Origin: a virus
Direction: 5' to 3' (one strand)
Length of the DNA stretch: 33,772 nucleotides
IMG/VR virus record: IMGVR_UViG_3300042291_000186
Span: 1-33,772 of that record
Made by a program: the position numbers and the translations under genes
Shown: piece by piece, positions 5,525 to 13,300 of the stretch
Position numbering within the stretch: position 1 is the stretch's first letter
Layout: every line of letters starts with the position of its first letter
Notes under the pieces: model-generated
Told to the model about the DNA's origin: nothing
Databases searched by the model: none
Seen by the model: only the letters and a program-made list of their open reading frames with translations

Positions 5525-7200
5525 ATTTGTAACCACTCAAAGTCATTAATTAAGGACAATGCCGGTATATTGCCGGCATTTTCTTGACCGTACTCTTTGC
5601 CGGCGAGTGCGCCTGCGTAGGCATAAAATCCGTATGCCGCTGACTCGTTTAATATACACCACGCATTTAATCGATCTTCAGTTTCACTACTCACTTGTCC
5701 GTCAATTACCTTACTTGACAACTTAACACATTCTCTAAATGCTGATTTCCAAGTATTAAACGGATCTGTATTAAATGCTGTTATGTTCGATATTGTCGGC
5801 ATAGCTTTAAATTTAGAACTAATACTAGTAGTCATGTCAGCAGTAGTTGTAGACATGTTCATTGTTAGCTCACGGGGTAATAATTTTACGCCACCGTAGC
5901 CGTATACTAGGTCGTTAATAGGATTTTTACTTTGCCATACGTGTACAATGTTTCTAAGCATTTTTCTACTTTGTACATTATAAAATGGGATATATTCAAA
6001 TTCAAAATTAAATGTGTCTTCAATTATTGCGTCAGCATCTACTACCCAAAACATTTCTGTTGTTGCTAATTTGGCTGCTTCAATATGTGCTTGATGAATA
6101 CCTTTTACTCCGTGGACCCGTAACGCTCTTGGAAATCTTTCTAATAATCTAGCATAATTTTCGTCTGCCGTTAATTCGTTATATGAAATAAAAACCATGT
6201 CAAACGGCTTGGGCACAGATGCTACTACTTCCCATTCTTTTTTATTTGCTATAAATCTGTTAGTAAATTCACGTTCAGTGATTACAGAATGTTTACTATA
6301 TAATGTAACACCGTCAAAATGTTTCCCGTTTAAAAATACGTGATTAGTATTTCGATCATAAGTAAATTCTTCATCTTTTTGACTAAAATATAAATCAAAT
6401 TTAAAATCATATACAGGAATAACATTACTGGGAATATTCCAAAACAGTTCTGTAGTTGACTGTGACACTGCTGTTAAATATTCTTTGTATGTGGTCAGTT
6501 TAAAACGATCATATAATTTTGGACCGCTAGCAACAATATCCCATTCTTTACGTTGAATTGGAAAACGGTATTCCACTTCTCTTTTACTTAATGGTTTATT
6601 TTTAGAAAGTAAAAATACACCATCAAATGTATCTTTTCCCTGTTCTCTATGTATGAACGCATGATTTTCATTTCGATCATAATCATATTTTCCGTCTAAC
6701 GGATCAAACAATAAATCAAATTTAAAATTATCAGCAATTGTCATATTGCTTGAGGTCATCCAAAACATGTCAGTTGTACAGGAATCCATTGCGTTTAAAT
6801 AATCTTGATGTGTATCTATACAAAATATTTCGTATTTTCTAGTAACAGTAGCTTGAGTGTCTATTTCTTTTTTATTGTTAATAATGTAACGATAGGCAAA
6901 TTCTCGTTTTGAAATGTTAATTTCTTTTGAAGCTACACATATTCCAGTGTGAATAAAAGCATTATCGTGCTTGAAGACATGAACGTACTGCTGATCCCAT
7001 TCTGGTATAACATAATCAAATGTAAACGATGGCAATATTTCTACATCGTACCACACTATCCAAAATAATTTTGTAAAAGATTTTGATTTTGCTTCGTCAT
7101 AGGTTGTTGCTTGTTTAGCTAACGGATATAATAACTTAAACTGTTTATATCGAGATACACTAGCATTGCTACCGTTTGTAATAAAAATTATATCATACAT
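5449..7200 (-). CDS. Modular glycosyltransferase-like protein with three degenerate repeats
   Basis: A 583-residue protein made of four related modules. The C-terminal module (about 333-583) matches the whole of the next gene's product: RVHGVKG (361-367), then FWVVDADAIIED with a DxD at 388-390, GYGGVKL and FNTWKSAFRECVK. This fits a GT-A type glycosyltransferase fold, with DxD binding the metal and sugar nucleotide. Three N-terminal modules (about 1-122, 123-229, 230-332) repeat the same FW...F-F-D...KRE/TERE pattern, but where the DxD should be they read VWYDVE, TSSNMT and IPSNVI. They are probably non-catalytic. Start and upstream stop overlap by one base. The last 25 codons run into the convergent thyX. 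The substrate is unknown. Confidence 0.7.
   Translation of the reverse strand: MYDIIFITNGSNASVSRYKQFKLLYPLAKQATTYDEAKSKSFTKLFWIVWYDVEILPSFTFDYVIPEWDQQYVHVFKHDNAFIHTGICVASKEINISKREFAYRYIINNKKEIDTQATVTRKYEIFCIDTHQDYLNAMDSCTTDMFWMTSSNMTIADNFKFDLLFDPLDGKYDYDRNENHAFIHREQGKDTFDGVFLLSKNKPLSKREVEYRFPIQRKEWDIVASGPKLYDRFKLTTYKEYLTAVSQSTTELFWNIPSNVIPVYDFKFDLYFSQKDEEFTYDRNTNHVFLNGKHFDGVTLYSKHSVITEREFTNRFIANKKEWEVVASVPKPFDMVFISYNELTADENYARLLERFPRALRVHGVKGIHQAHIEAAKLATTEMFWVVDADAIIEDTFNFEFEYIPFYNVQSRKMLRNIVHVWQSKNPINDLVYGYGGVKLLPRELTMNMSTTTADMTTSISSKFKAMPTISNITAFNTDPFNTWKSAFRECVKLSSKVIDGQVSSETEDRLNAWCILNESAAYGFYAYAGALAGKEYGQENAGNIPALSLINDFEWLQIQFETSPVAIGKMSAITLAHATATS
5558..5586 (+). terminator. Rho-independent terminator of thyX
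   Basis: AATGCCGGT (5558-5566) and GCCGGCATT (5572-5580) form a nine-base-pair stem (one G-T pair) with a five-base loop, followed by TTCTT. The T-rich side faces the plus strand, so it ends rightward transcription from thyX. It lies wholly inside the coding sequence of the convergent gene. On the minus strand no T-run follows it. Confidence 0.75.
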
Positions 7201-8096
7201 TATCGTTTTCTTATTCTGCGAGGAGTATTATTGTACACTGTTTTAAAAAACTTACTACCTTCAACACCTAAGGTTGCTATTTCTAATCCACATTCATATT
7301 TTAATGTTTCACCTATTCCCATAATCTCATACGGCAACATTTCTTCTGTTATCTTACTATATGTGTTTTCCCACTGTGATGTCAACCATTCAAAGTCTCG
7401 AACATTAGCATAATCCCAGTCAGAGCAATTAGTTAAGTACGCACCCTCTCTTGCTCCATACATTGACCATAACCCATTTTCAACATCTTCACCAACATTA
7501 CACCATATTAATAATCGATCATAATTTTGCCACCAAACTGATTTAAGGTCTTTTACTCTAGCACCTTGGTCTAATGACATTTTTACACCTTCGCGAAAAC
7601 CTGCTCTCCATGCTTGAAACGGACTTGCGTTAGTATAGCTTTCACTGTAGTTGTCATTAAATTGATAATACCGATCATCAAAACAAAACTCCACTAATCC
7701 CTTAGTGTCGGCTGGGTCGCTGTTTTCGTGAGTTTTCATTTCATTAACAAATTTACGTGTCCATAATTTTAGGCCACCATTGCCATAACGTAATCCGTTT
7801 ACATGAACACTTCCGCACCAACTGAATACGTGGTCTGAGGTTAGTTTTAATTCGTCTAAATCTATCTCAACATTAAAAAACGCTGGATCTACAATATTGT
7901 CAGCATCAACTGTAACAAAATACTCTGTTTCACTTAGGGCGGCGCAGGCCTTGTGTGCGGCATCGCTGCCTTTAACTCCATGTACACGCTTGGCCCAGGG
8001 CAATTTATTACATAAATCTGCGTAATTTTTTTCAGCGTTAGGTTCGTCATAGCTGAGAAATATAACATCTTGTTCAATAATTTTAATCTTGCTCAT
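7200..8096 (-). CDS. Glycosyltransferase-like protein, GT-A type
   Basis: A 298-residue single-module relative of the C-terminal part of the downstream 583-residue protein. Shared blocks are RVHGVKG (37-43), TVDADNIVD with DxD at 64-66, YGNGGLKLW, and PFQAWRAGFREGVKM. The DxD after a hydrophobic strand is typical of metal-dependent GT-A glycosyltransferases. The acceptor and donor are unknown. It overlaps the upstream gene by 14 bases, and its stop shares a base with the next start, so all are one operon. It lies downstream of the tail fibre genes, so decoration of virion proteins or host surface sugars is plausible. No signal peptide or membrane segment is present, so it should act in the cytosol. 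The family label is by motif, not by search. Confidence 0.7.
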   Translation of the reverse strand: MSKIKIIEQDVIFLSYDEPNAEKNYADLCNKLPWAKRVHGVKGSDAAHKACAALSETEYFVTVDADNIVDPAFFNVEIDLDELKLTSDHVFSWCGSVHVNGLRYGNGGLKLWTRKFVNEMKTHENSDPADTKGLVEFCFDDRYYQFNDNYSESYTNASPFQAWRAGFREGVKMSLDQGARVKDLKSVWWQNYDRLLIWCNVGEDVENGLWSMYGAREGAYLTNCSDWDYANVRDFEWLTSQWENTYSKITEEMLPYEIMGIGETLKYECGLEIATLGVEGSKFFKTVYNNTPRRIRKR

Positions 8097-8700
8097 ACTT
8101 TAAAATTCCATAAGATTCAAAGAATCGTCGGGTACTAACAGCTATATTATAATAATCTTGTTCTGATAATGAAATCCAAGGAATTTCAATTGCCGTAGTG
8201 TTAGATATGTCTAACATGTCTATACTAATTGTTCTAATTAAAAAATTTGGATTATTGTTAAATGTGATGAAAAATAATAGTTGAGCCGTTAACCCAATTT
8301 GCTTAATTTGTTCTCTAGATGATTCATTAAGAGAAAATCCCCAGCATTTATTAACAGCATTCCACGTAACTGTTAAGGTAGTGTTATCGGTTGCTACTTC
8401 AGTTATTTTTGACAACCAGTGAGTATTAGCACTAATTGATTCGGACGGTTTAACAATAACCGGTGTATCTTTATCGATCAACGACACTATATATTCAGAA
8501 AAATTTTCCTTGCCAACTAGGAATTTTTCAATTCGATTATATTCTACTTTGATAAAATTAAGAGTACTATTTTCTCGTTTTTCATTTGTAATGGCATCTA
8601 TTTTACCGCCTTCAACAAAATACACATAGTATAAGTTGTCAATAATTCCAGAAATAGATGCTAGTTGGTCGTCGGTGAGATATTCTATTTCATCAGTCAT
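8083..8700 (-). CDS. Unknown protein within the glycosyltransferase cluster, 205 aa
   Basis: A 205-residue soluble acidic protein starting MTDEIEYLTDDQLASISGII. A helical N-terminus is followed by a mixed part with alternating hydrophobic residues (TLTVTWNAVNKCWGFSL) and a C-terminal segment with EIPWISLSEQDYYNIAVSTR that looks helical. I do not recognise it and see no DxD or other catalytic motif. It overlaps the gene on each side (8 bases with the upstream glycosyltransferase, 14 with the downstream one), so it belongs to the same operon. It may be a structural protein or an accessory of the transferases; context alone cannot decide. Confidence 0.75.
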   Translation of the reverse strand: MTDEIEYLTDDQLASISGIIDNLYYVYFVEGGKIDAITNEKRENSTLNFIKVEYNRIEKFLVGKENFSEYIVSLIDKDTPVIVKPSESISANTHWLSKITEVATDNTTLTVTWNAVNKCWGFSLNESSREQIKQIGLTAQLLFFITFNNNPNFLIRTISIDMLDISNTTAIEIPWISLSEQDYYNIAVSTRRFFESYGILKYEQD

Positions 8701-9535
8701 AAATTTTTTGCCCTTCTAATTTTACTATCATTTTATCTGTTAGAAAATCTTTTTCTACATAATGAAACAAAAACTCTTGACGATAATTACCAACCAGCAT
8801 AACTCCGTTTTCAAAATTAAAAGAAACAACATTTTGCCATGATGTAGGGACTGGATTCCATCCTTGTATTGCCGCTTTCATATGGATAAACTCAAGAGGC
8901 GAACAAGGATCAATTACCTGCTCTTCTATCCCCATAATGTTAATTGCTATAGCAGTTGCTAGATCAATACTAAGCCATTTTTGCGGACTAGTTAGGGTAA
9001 CTATTTTTGAACAATATTCCCAATTTTTAACAACAAATTCTAATACTTTAAAAAACTCAAGTGCTAAATCTGATTTTTTAAAATAAAATAATGCTACATA
9101 CGGATTAGATAATTTATTATTGATAAATGTTTTTCTATGAACATAGTCTGTTTTTACAATTTCATTTTTATAATTTTTAATAGTTGAACAAAATTTAAGA
9201 TCACTGTTACTACAGTAGTCCCACCAACTGCTTATATCATCTAAAAATAACATATCAGTGTCTAACACAATAGTTTCTTCATACGGCGACACATGGAATA
9301 TCTTCCATCGATTTTCAATCTTCCAAGTTGGGTTAGTAGCAAGGTCGTCCCATGGAATTTCTATTATTTTATCAAACACATGTTTGTAGTGTAAAGGCAC
9401 TGGATCGTTAGTAACTAGCGATATCTTAGTTACTGTTTTTTGCGTATTCTTAATACTAAGAGCAAGCGCATACGCTTGTTTTACGTAATCAATTGTTTTA
9501 GTATTCTGAGCAAGTACAACAAATCCTTTAGACAC
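8693..9535 (-). CDS. Glycosyltransferase-like protein with DTD motif (GT8-like)
   Basis: A 280-residue protein with a GT-A architecture: an N-terminal strand (FVVLAQN), a helix (IDYVKQAYALALSIK), SLVTNDPVP, and a hydrophobic strand leading to LDTDMLFLDD with DxD at 92-94. This layout resembles GT8-like glycosyltransferases, which use UDP-sugars with a divalent metal. It is clearly paralogous to the upstream gene product, sharing AQN...IDYVK, VFDKII and the DxD strand. The start is GTG at 9533-9535, chosen because a strong AAGGAGG lies five bases before it, inside the end of the upstream gene. Donor and acceptor are unknown. Sugar transfer onto virion or host-surface components is an inference from the tail-fibre context. 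Confidence 0.72.
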   Translation of the reverse strand: MSKGFVVLAQNTKTIDYVKQAYALALSIKNTQKTVTKISLVTNDPVPLHYKHVFDKIIEIPWDDLATNPTWKIENRWKIFHVSPYEETIVLDTDMLFLDDISSWWDYCSNSDLKFCSTIKNYKNEIVKTDYVHRKTFINNKLSNPYVALFYFKKSDLALEFFKVLEFVVKNWEYCSKIVTLTSPQKWLSIDLATAIAINIMGIEEQVIDPCSPLEFIHMKAAIQGWNPVPTSWQNVVSFNFENGVMLVGNYRQEFLFHYVEKDFLTDKMIVKLEGQKIYD

Positions 9536-10364
9536 CTTGGCCTCCTTCGACTACTCTAAGTAGGCTAGATTTATTCATTACATGAACATCTAAACCAGTA
9601 GTTTTGACTAGCGTGTACTCTCCACGGTACCCTTCTTTTTCAACTAAGAATTGCATTTTATCTTCTGCTATTCTTACTAACAAATCTCGATCTAAAATAT
9701 ACGTCATACTCCCTGGAAGCGCGGTCGCAAACTCTCCAGTAGTGTTATTATTCATGATATGAATTGCTATACTAAACGCAAAATCATTTCTAAATACTTT
9801 TGAATCTATAGTATACAGCAATCTATAATATTCCCAGTTTAATTTAATATTATCTACAATATTAAAAAATGCCTGTGTAAATTCGTCTTTCTTAAACACG
9901 AACACAGTAGCCCAATAAAATGGAATACTATACTGATTTAATCTATCAAAGCTACTAGTGTTACGCCAACTAGCAAGATCTAAACTAGAACGATATATTT
10001 GAAAATTACTGTTGCTGTTAAACGTTGGCAATAGCACTGATGAATTAATAATATAATCGCTGTCAATTACTAGTGTAGTATCATACGGTGTTAAATCAAA
10101 TATTTGACTTCTTGATTGATTTTTCCATACTAGATTTTTTGATGATAATGTACCATCATGAAACTTTTTTGTTTGTGTGGTATTAGAACTAATAACAATA
10201 ATTTGATCAAATACGTCAGTATCTGTAACTGCGTCTGGGGAGTCAGTTATAAGAGATACCGGTATGTTTAAATAATGTTTTAGTTGTTTAGCAGAAAATG
10301 TTGCAATCTTAACATAGTCAATTGCTCCATTATTCTGTGCAAATATAACAGCGCCGTGGGTCAT
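9528..10364 (-). CDS. Glycosyltransferase-like protein with DSD motif (GT8-like)
   Basis: A 278-residue paralogue of the next gene product. Shared features are VIFAQNNGAIDYVK near the N-terminus, SLITDSPDA, VFDQII, a WK..SR.QIF block, and the strand TTLVIDSDYII with DxD at 101-103. A metal-dependent GT-A type sugar transferase is the best reading. The two have diverged strongly, so they may use different sugars or acceptors. The start overlaps the preceding stop as ATGA. The last codons hold the strong ribosome binding site of the next gene, and the two genes overlap by eight bases. There is no signal peptide or membrane segment. Confidence 0.72.
   Translation of the reverse strand: MTHGAVIFAQNNGAIDYVKIATFSAKQLKHYLNIPVSLITDSPDAVTDTDVFDQIIVISSNTTQTKKFHDGTLSSKNLVWKNQSRSQIFDLTPYDTTLVIDSDYIINSSVLLPTFNSNSNFQIYRSSLDLASWRNTSSFDRLNQYSIPFYWATVFVFKKDEFTQAFFNIVDNIKLNWEYYRLLYTIDSKVFRNDFAFSIAIHIMNNNTTGEFATALPGSMTYILDRDLLVRIAEDKMQFLVEKEGYRGEYTLVKTTGLDVHVMNKSSLLRVVEGGQGV
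9541..9547 (-). promoter_or_regulatory. Strong Shine-Dalgarno for a GTG start
   Basis: On the minus strand this reads AAGGAGG, five bases before the GTG at 9535-9533. It lies inside the last codons of the upstream glycosyltransferase gene. No ATG is nearby, so it fixes the GTG as the start. Confidence 0.75.
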
Positions 10365-10711
10365 AGTGAAGTAATATCTACTAATGACCGTTTAGTCTTA
10401 ATGGCTGCGATCTTAATTGCGTAATCGTTAAGCGATTGAAAATACTGTTCAACTATTGTGTTAAAAAATATTTGAACATCTTCTATTAAAACTGGTAGAT
10501 TATTTTCGTCTAAAAACGCCACATCCGATGTGTGTCCTAGATCAATGACTGTTTTTGTAAAATTAATTAAAGTTGGGGTAATTTTAAATGTGCTACCATT
10601 TACATAATGTAGCAATTTTTGCTCAAATTCTTCTTTAATTACTCTTTTTTGCGAAGATAGTGTTGTCATATAATTGACAACTTGATATGCTTTTTCTAGA
10701 CGTTCGTCCAT
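10361..10711 (-). CDS. Small conserved-type phage protein, 116 aa
   Basis: A 116-residue, mostly helical protein starting MDERLEKAYQVVNYMTTLSS. It continues with KEEFEQKLLHYVNGSTF, a hydrophobic helix (LINFTKTVIDLG) and an aromatic-rich one (IQIFF-type, IVEQYFQSLNDYAIK), and has a basic tail. I recall similar small proteins near the tail fibre genes of marine T4-like phages but know no function. It begins a subset of genes that runs into the glycosyltransferases. AAGAGG precedes the ATG by seven bases. The leader can fold into nested stems that would cover the start codon, so translation may be regulated. Confidence 0.8.
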   Translation of the reverse strand: MDERLEKAYQVVNYMTTLSSQKRVIKEEFEQKLLHYVNGSTFKITPTLINFTKTVIDLGHTSDVAFLDENNLPVLIEDVQIFFNTIVEQYFQSLNDYAIKIAAIKTKRSLVDITSL

Positions 10712-10746
10712 AGATAACCTCTTGAGTATATCAAGTAATTATCTAT
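10710..10746 (-). promoter_or_regulatory. Nested hairpin over the start of the 116-aa gene
   Basis: On the minus strand, ATAGATAA (10746-10739) is the exact inverse of TTATCTAT (10717-10710), which includes the first two bases of the start codon. Inside it, CTTGA and TCAAG form a second stem around a five-base loop. The AGG of the ribosome binding site sits in the internal loop between the stems. Folding would hinder initiation. Confidence 0.45.
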
Positions 10747-10762
10747 TTTTTACAGCGGGAGC

Positions 10763-11707
10763 TTACATTCCGGTTTGGCTTGATGTTGGGGCTAGGATTG
10801 ACACGTTTGTGCCAGACGGTCTAATCATATTTACAGCAGTGTCGAGCGTTCCGCCTGCGGCATTAACGTTCTCGTCGACCGGAACACCAGTACCTGTTTG
10901 ATCGCCAGTGTCGTCATCTTGGAATCGTAATGTGAAAATAACATCGGCTCCGTTAGTTGATTTTCTAGCATAGATAAAATAATCGTTTTCTGCGTAGTTG
11001 CCAGCTGGCGCTGGTTTATGAAAGATTACTTGATCTGATGTAGTAAGAGTATTATATCCAACGGCGTATACAGTACCATTTGAACCAGAATACGTTGTAG
11101 TAGCATAATTCATTGTAACTACTGCAGCCTGGCTTAACATAGTAGTCCACGCATCATCTTTTGCTCCGGCGCTGGGTCCATTTCGACTAGACTGTAATTG
11201 AAAACTGCCGCCGGCATTAAAAAAGAATCTCATATTTTCAGCAGTACCTGCGCCGCTGGCACTTCCAGAAATAGTAATTACATTAGATATTGTACTATTC
11301 CAAGCACCTGATTTTGAAAAGGTAATAACTGTTTCAGTTGAGAATTGCCCCGGAGAGCCTAATAAAAATTTGTTTGAAACAACTGTGTCAGCAAATAAAT
11401 CATATTGATTTCTAAGTGCTTCAGTTATTACTAAACTAGTAACAGGAACTAATAAGTTTACGCCATCATTGGCGCTGCCTGTACTAACTGTACCGGTACC
11501 TAATTGATGCTCTCGTGCTGCACGTAAATCAGCTCTTAGATTTAGCCAACCGCTAAGGTTAATTTTATCACCGGCGGCAATTGCTAAACTAGTTACTGAT
11601 TGTCCGTATCCAGAGGTGCCACTACCAGTTCCCAAAATTCCAGCAATTTTATTTTGAATACTGTTATAGTCAGTGGCTTCAATTTTTTGTCCAATACCTG
11701 CGGCCAT
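10763..11707 (-). CDS. Probable tail fibre or virion surface protein, 314 aa
   Basis: A 314-residue protein low in cysteine and rich in Gly, Ser, Thr and Asn, typical of beta-structured phage fibre proteins. The N-terminus (MAAGIGQKIEATDYNSIQNK) resembles the N-terminal attachment segments of other marine phage structural proteins. The middle holds Gly/Ser-rich stretches (ITISGSASGAGTA) and the C-terminal half has DYFIYARKS and VIFTLRFQDDDTGDQTG, consistent with a beta-sandwich. It lies directly downstream of three tail fibre paralogues, with 12 bases between. The start has AGGAT eight bases upstream. The exact place in the virion is unknown. Confidence 0.65.
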   Translation of the reverse strand: MAAGIGQKIEATDYNSIQNKIAGILGTGSGTSGYGQSVTSLAIAAGDKINLSGWLNLRADLRAAREHQLGTGTVSTGSANDGVNLLVPVTSLVITEALRNQYDLFADTVVSNKFLLGSPGQFSTETVITFSKSGAWNSTISNVITISGSASGAGTAENMRFFFNAGGSFQLQSSRNGPSAGAKDDAWTTMLSQAAVVTMNYATTTYSGSNGTVYAVGYNTLTTSDQVIFHKPAPAGNYAENDYFIYARKSTNGADVIFTLRFQDDDTGDQTGTGVPVDENVNAAGGTLDTAVNMIRPSGTNVSILAPTSSQTGM

Positions 11708-11719
11708 TTTTGTATCCTA

Positions 11720-13255
11720 TTATAAAATTAAAGCTTCAACTAATCGTGTTCCAACGTCGGCACTAGTTTCTAACGCAATAGCAAAGTAATCAACTGTATT
11801 ACCAAATGCAGCTTGAGCAGTTCCGTCAGCGCCAGCAACTAAACGTTGACCTTTGGCAATATGACCTATCACTTTAACAGGAACTCGTCCTTTTAAAGCA
11901 ATATAAGTTCCGCCTTCTAACTCGCTATTCATCATGTATGCCGGGTTAGCAGATACTGCGCCAATAGCACGGAAGCCAACTTGCGTTGCTGTAACTTCTT
12001 TGTCGCCGCCAATCATTACAACTGTGCCAACTTCATAGTCGGCATCAGCAAGATATTTTTCTGCCAAGTCAGCATAATTAGCTGAAGTAGCAACTCCTTG
12101 GAATAACACAGCGTTAATATTACCAGTAGAGTCTCTAGCAACAATTGTATTTCCTGTGCCTGTTCCACTTGTATCAACGCTGGCAGTTCTATATATACCG
12201 CCAACACTTACGCTGTCAGCTTTAGTGGCTGCGCCGTCAAATACGTTAGCATATACTGTGTTAAATTTTACAGTAAGTGACCCAATATCGTATGTGAACC
12301 CATCGTTGTCATCACCGCCGTTTAGAATAGCGTTGCCAACTAATTTAATAGGAGTCTTTATAACACCAGATGCTTTTGTCTGAATTCGTAAAGACGATCC
12401 TTGAGTTTGTATTCTTGGATATGCTCCGGAAATATCAACTAGTAACCCATTTGTTGCCCAACTATCGCCGACTGTATAACCCGCATCGGCAAATCTAACA
12501 ACACGGGTAAATCCAGATGCTTGGTCGTTTCTTACAAAGTTTGATGCAAGTATTCCTCCTAACTTATCTGAGTTAGTAGCAGTACCAAAAAATCTAATAT
12601 CTGTTGAATCAGTAACACCATACATAGCATCCGCAGGATCTGATTCTTCAGTTAACGCTAGTGTAATACCAGGATGAATTGTGGTAAAACCTGCGATGTT
12701 TTGTCCTTCAATACCCTTATCAATATCAAACGGTACCATATCAATTGGGGCAATAATAAACGAAGTAAGACCATTTACTCTTGCTTCAATTATTGGATGA
12801 TTTTGCGCTGGGATTCTAGTATCAGTTAACTCTCTAGAAAACATTTCAGTTTGATTTGTTCCTGCAGCTTGTGGACCGATTAGCGTAAATGTACCTACGT
12901 TGTTTTTAGAGAATAGCTGTTTAGTACTACGCTTCCACCAAAAATCGCCTTCAACTAACCCTAGTGGTTCAATACTATCAGTTATTTCAGCGCCGCCGGT
13001 TGATTTAAATTTGCTGCCGTCAAAAAACTTTAATTTTTTATCTGTGCTGTTATACCACAGTTGACCTGCTGTTTTTCTTGCTGGTTCAATGCCATTAGCA
13101 AAATTTTCTAGTAATGCTAGAAAATTTTCATTCTGAAGTTCACCGTAACCAGCGTAGTTTTTGCCGACAAGTTTAACTGCATAGCTAGTATCGACTGTGC
13201 CGTCGGCAACAGTAACAGCAAAATCTCCGTTGTAATGATTAATCGTATATGGCAT
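11720..13255 (-). CDS. Tail fibre-like protein with shared N-terminal module, 511 aa
   Basis: Residues 1 to about 110 form a module shared with the next two upstream genes: DGTVD, LVGKNYAGYGE, NENF.ALLENFAN, GQLWYN, LKFFDGSKFK. It probably attaches the fibre to the same part of the baseplate. The middle is beta-rich. The last 118 residues (394-511) begin YADLAEKYLADADYEVGTVV. I know this motif from the C-termini of many marine phage fibres; it resembles the Peptidase_G2/IMC-type autoproteolytic domain, but I cannot see the catalytic residues clearly. A NATAAATA motif lies 24 bases upstream of the start. Confidence 0.78.
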   Translation of the reverse strand: MPYTINHYNGDFAVTVADGTVDTSYAVKLVGKNYAGYGELQNENFLALLENFANGIEPARKTAGQLWYNSTDKKLKFFDGSKFKSTGGAEITDSIEPLGLVEGDFWWKRSTKQLFSKNNVGTFTLIGPQAAGTNQTEMFSRELTDTRIPAQNHPIIEARVNGLTSFIIAPIDMVPFDIDKGIEGQNIAGFTTIHPGITLALTEESDPADAMYGVTDSTDIRFFGTATNSDKLGGILASNFVRNDQASGFTRVVRFADAGYTVGDSWATNGLLVDISGAYPRIQTQGSSLRIQTKASGVIKTPIKLVGNAILNGGDDNDGFTYDIGSLTVKFNTVYANVFDGAATKADSVSVGGIYRTASVDTSGTGTGNTIVARDSTGNINAVLFQGVATSANYADLAEKYLADADYEVGTVVMIGGDKEVTATQVGFRAIGAVSANPAYMMNSELEGGTYIALKGRVPVKVIGHIAKGQRLVAGADGTAQAAFGNTVDYFAIALETSADVGTRLVEALIL

Positions 13256-13278
13256 TTTCCATCATTCCTTATTCTTAG

Positions 13279-13286
13279 TATTTATT
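13279..13286 (-). promoter_or_regulatory. Possible T4-type late promoter motif
   Basis: The minus strand reads AATAAATA, one mismatch from TATAAATA, in the short gap between two fibre genes and 24 bases before the start at 13255. It could boost late transcription of the downstream fibre genes. AT-rich chance occurrence is possible. Confidence 0.35.
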
Positions 13287-13300
13287 CTATTTTGGCCCAA

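Noticed and set aside
10712-10762. A promoter in the gap before the 116-aa gene (TATACT on the minus strand)
   Set aside because: No acceptable -35 box lies at 16-18 bases and the TATACT falls in the hairpin loop, so the hairpin reading is better supported.
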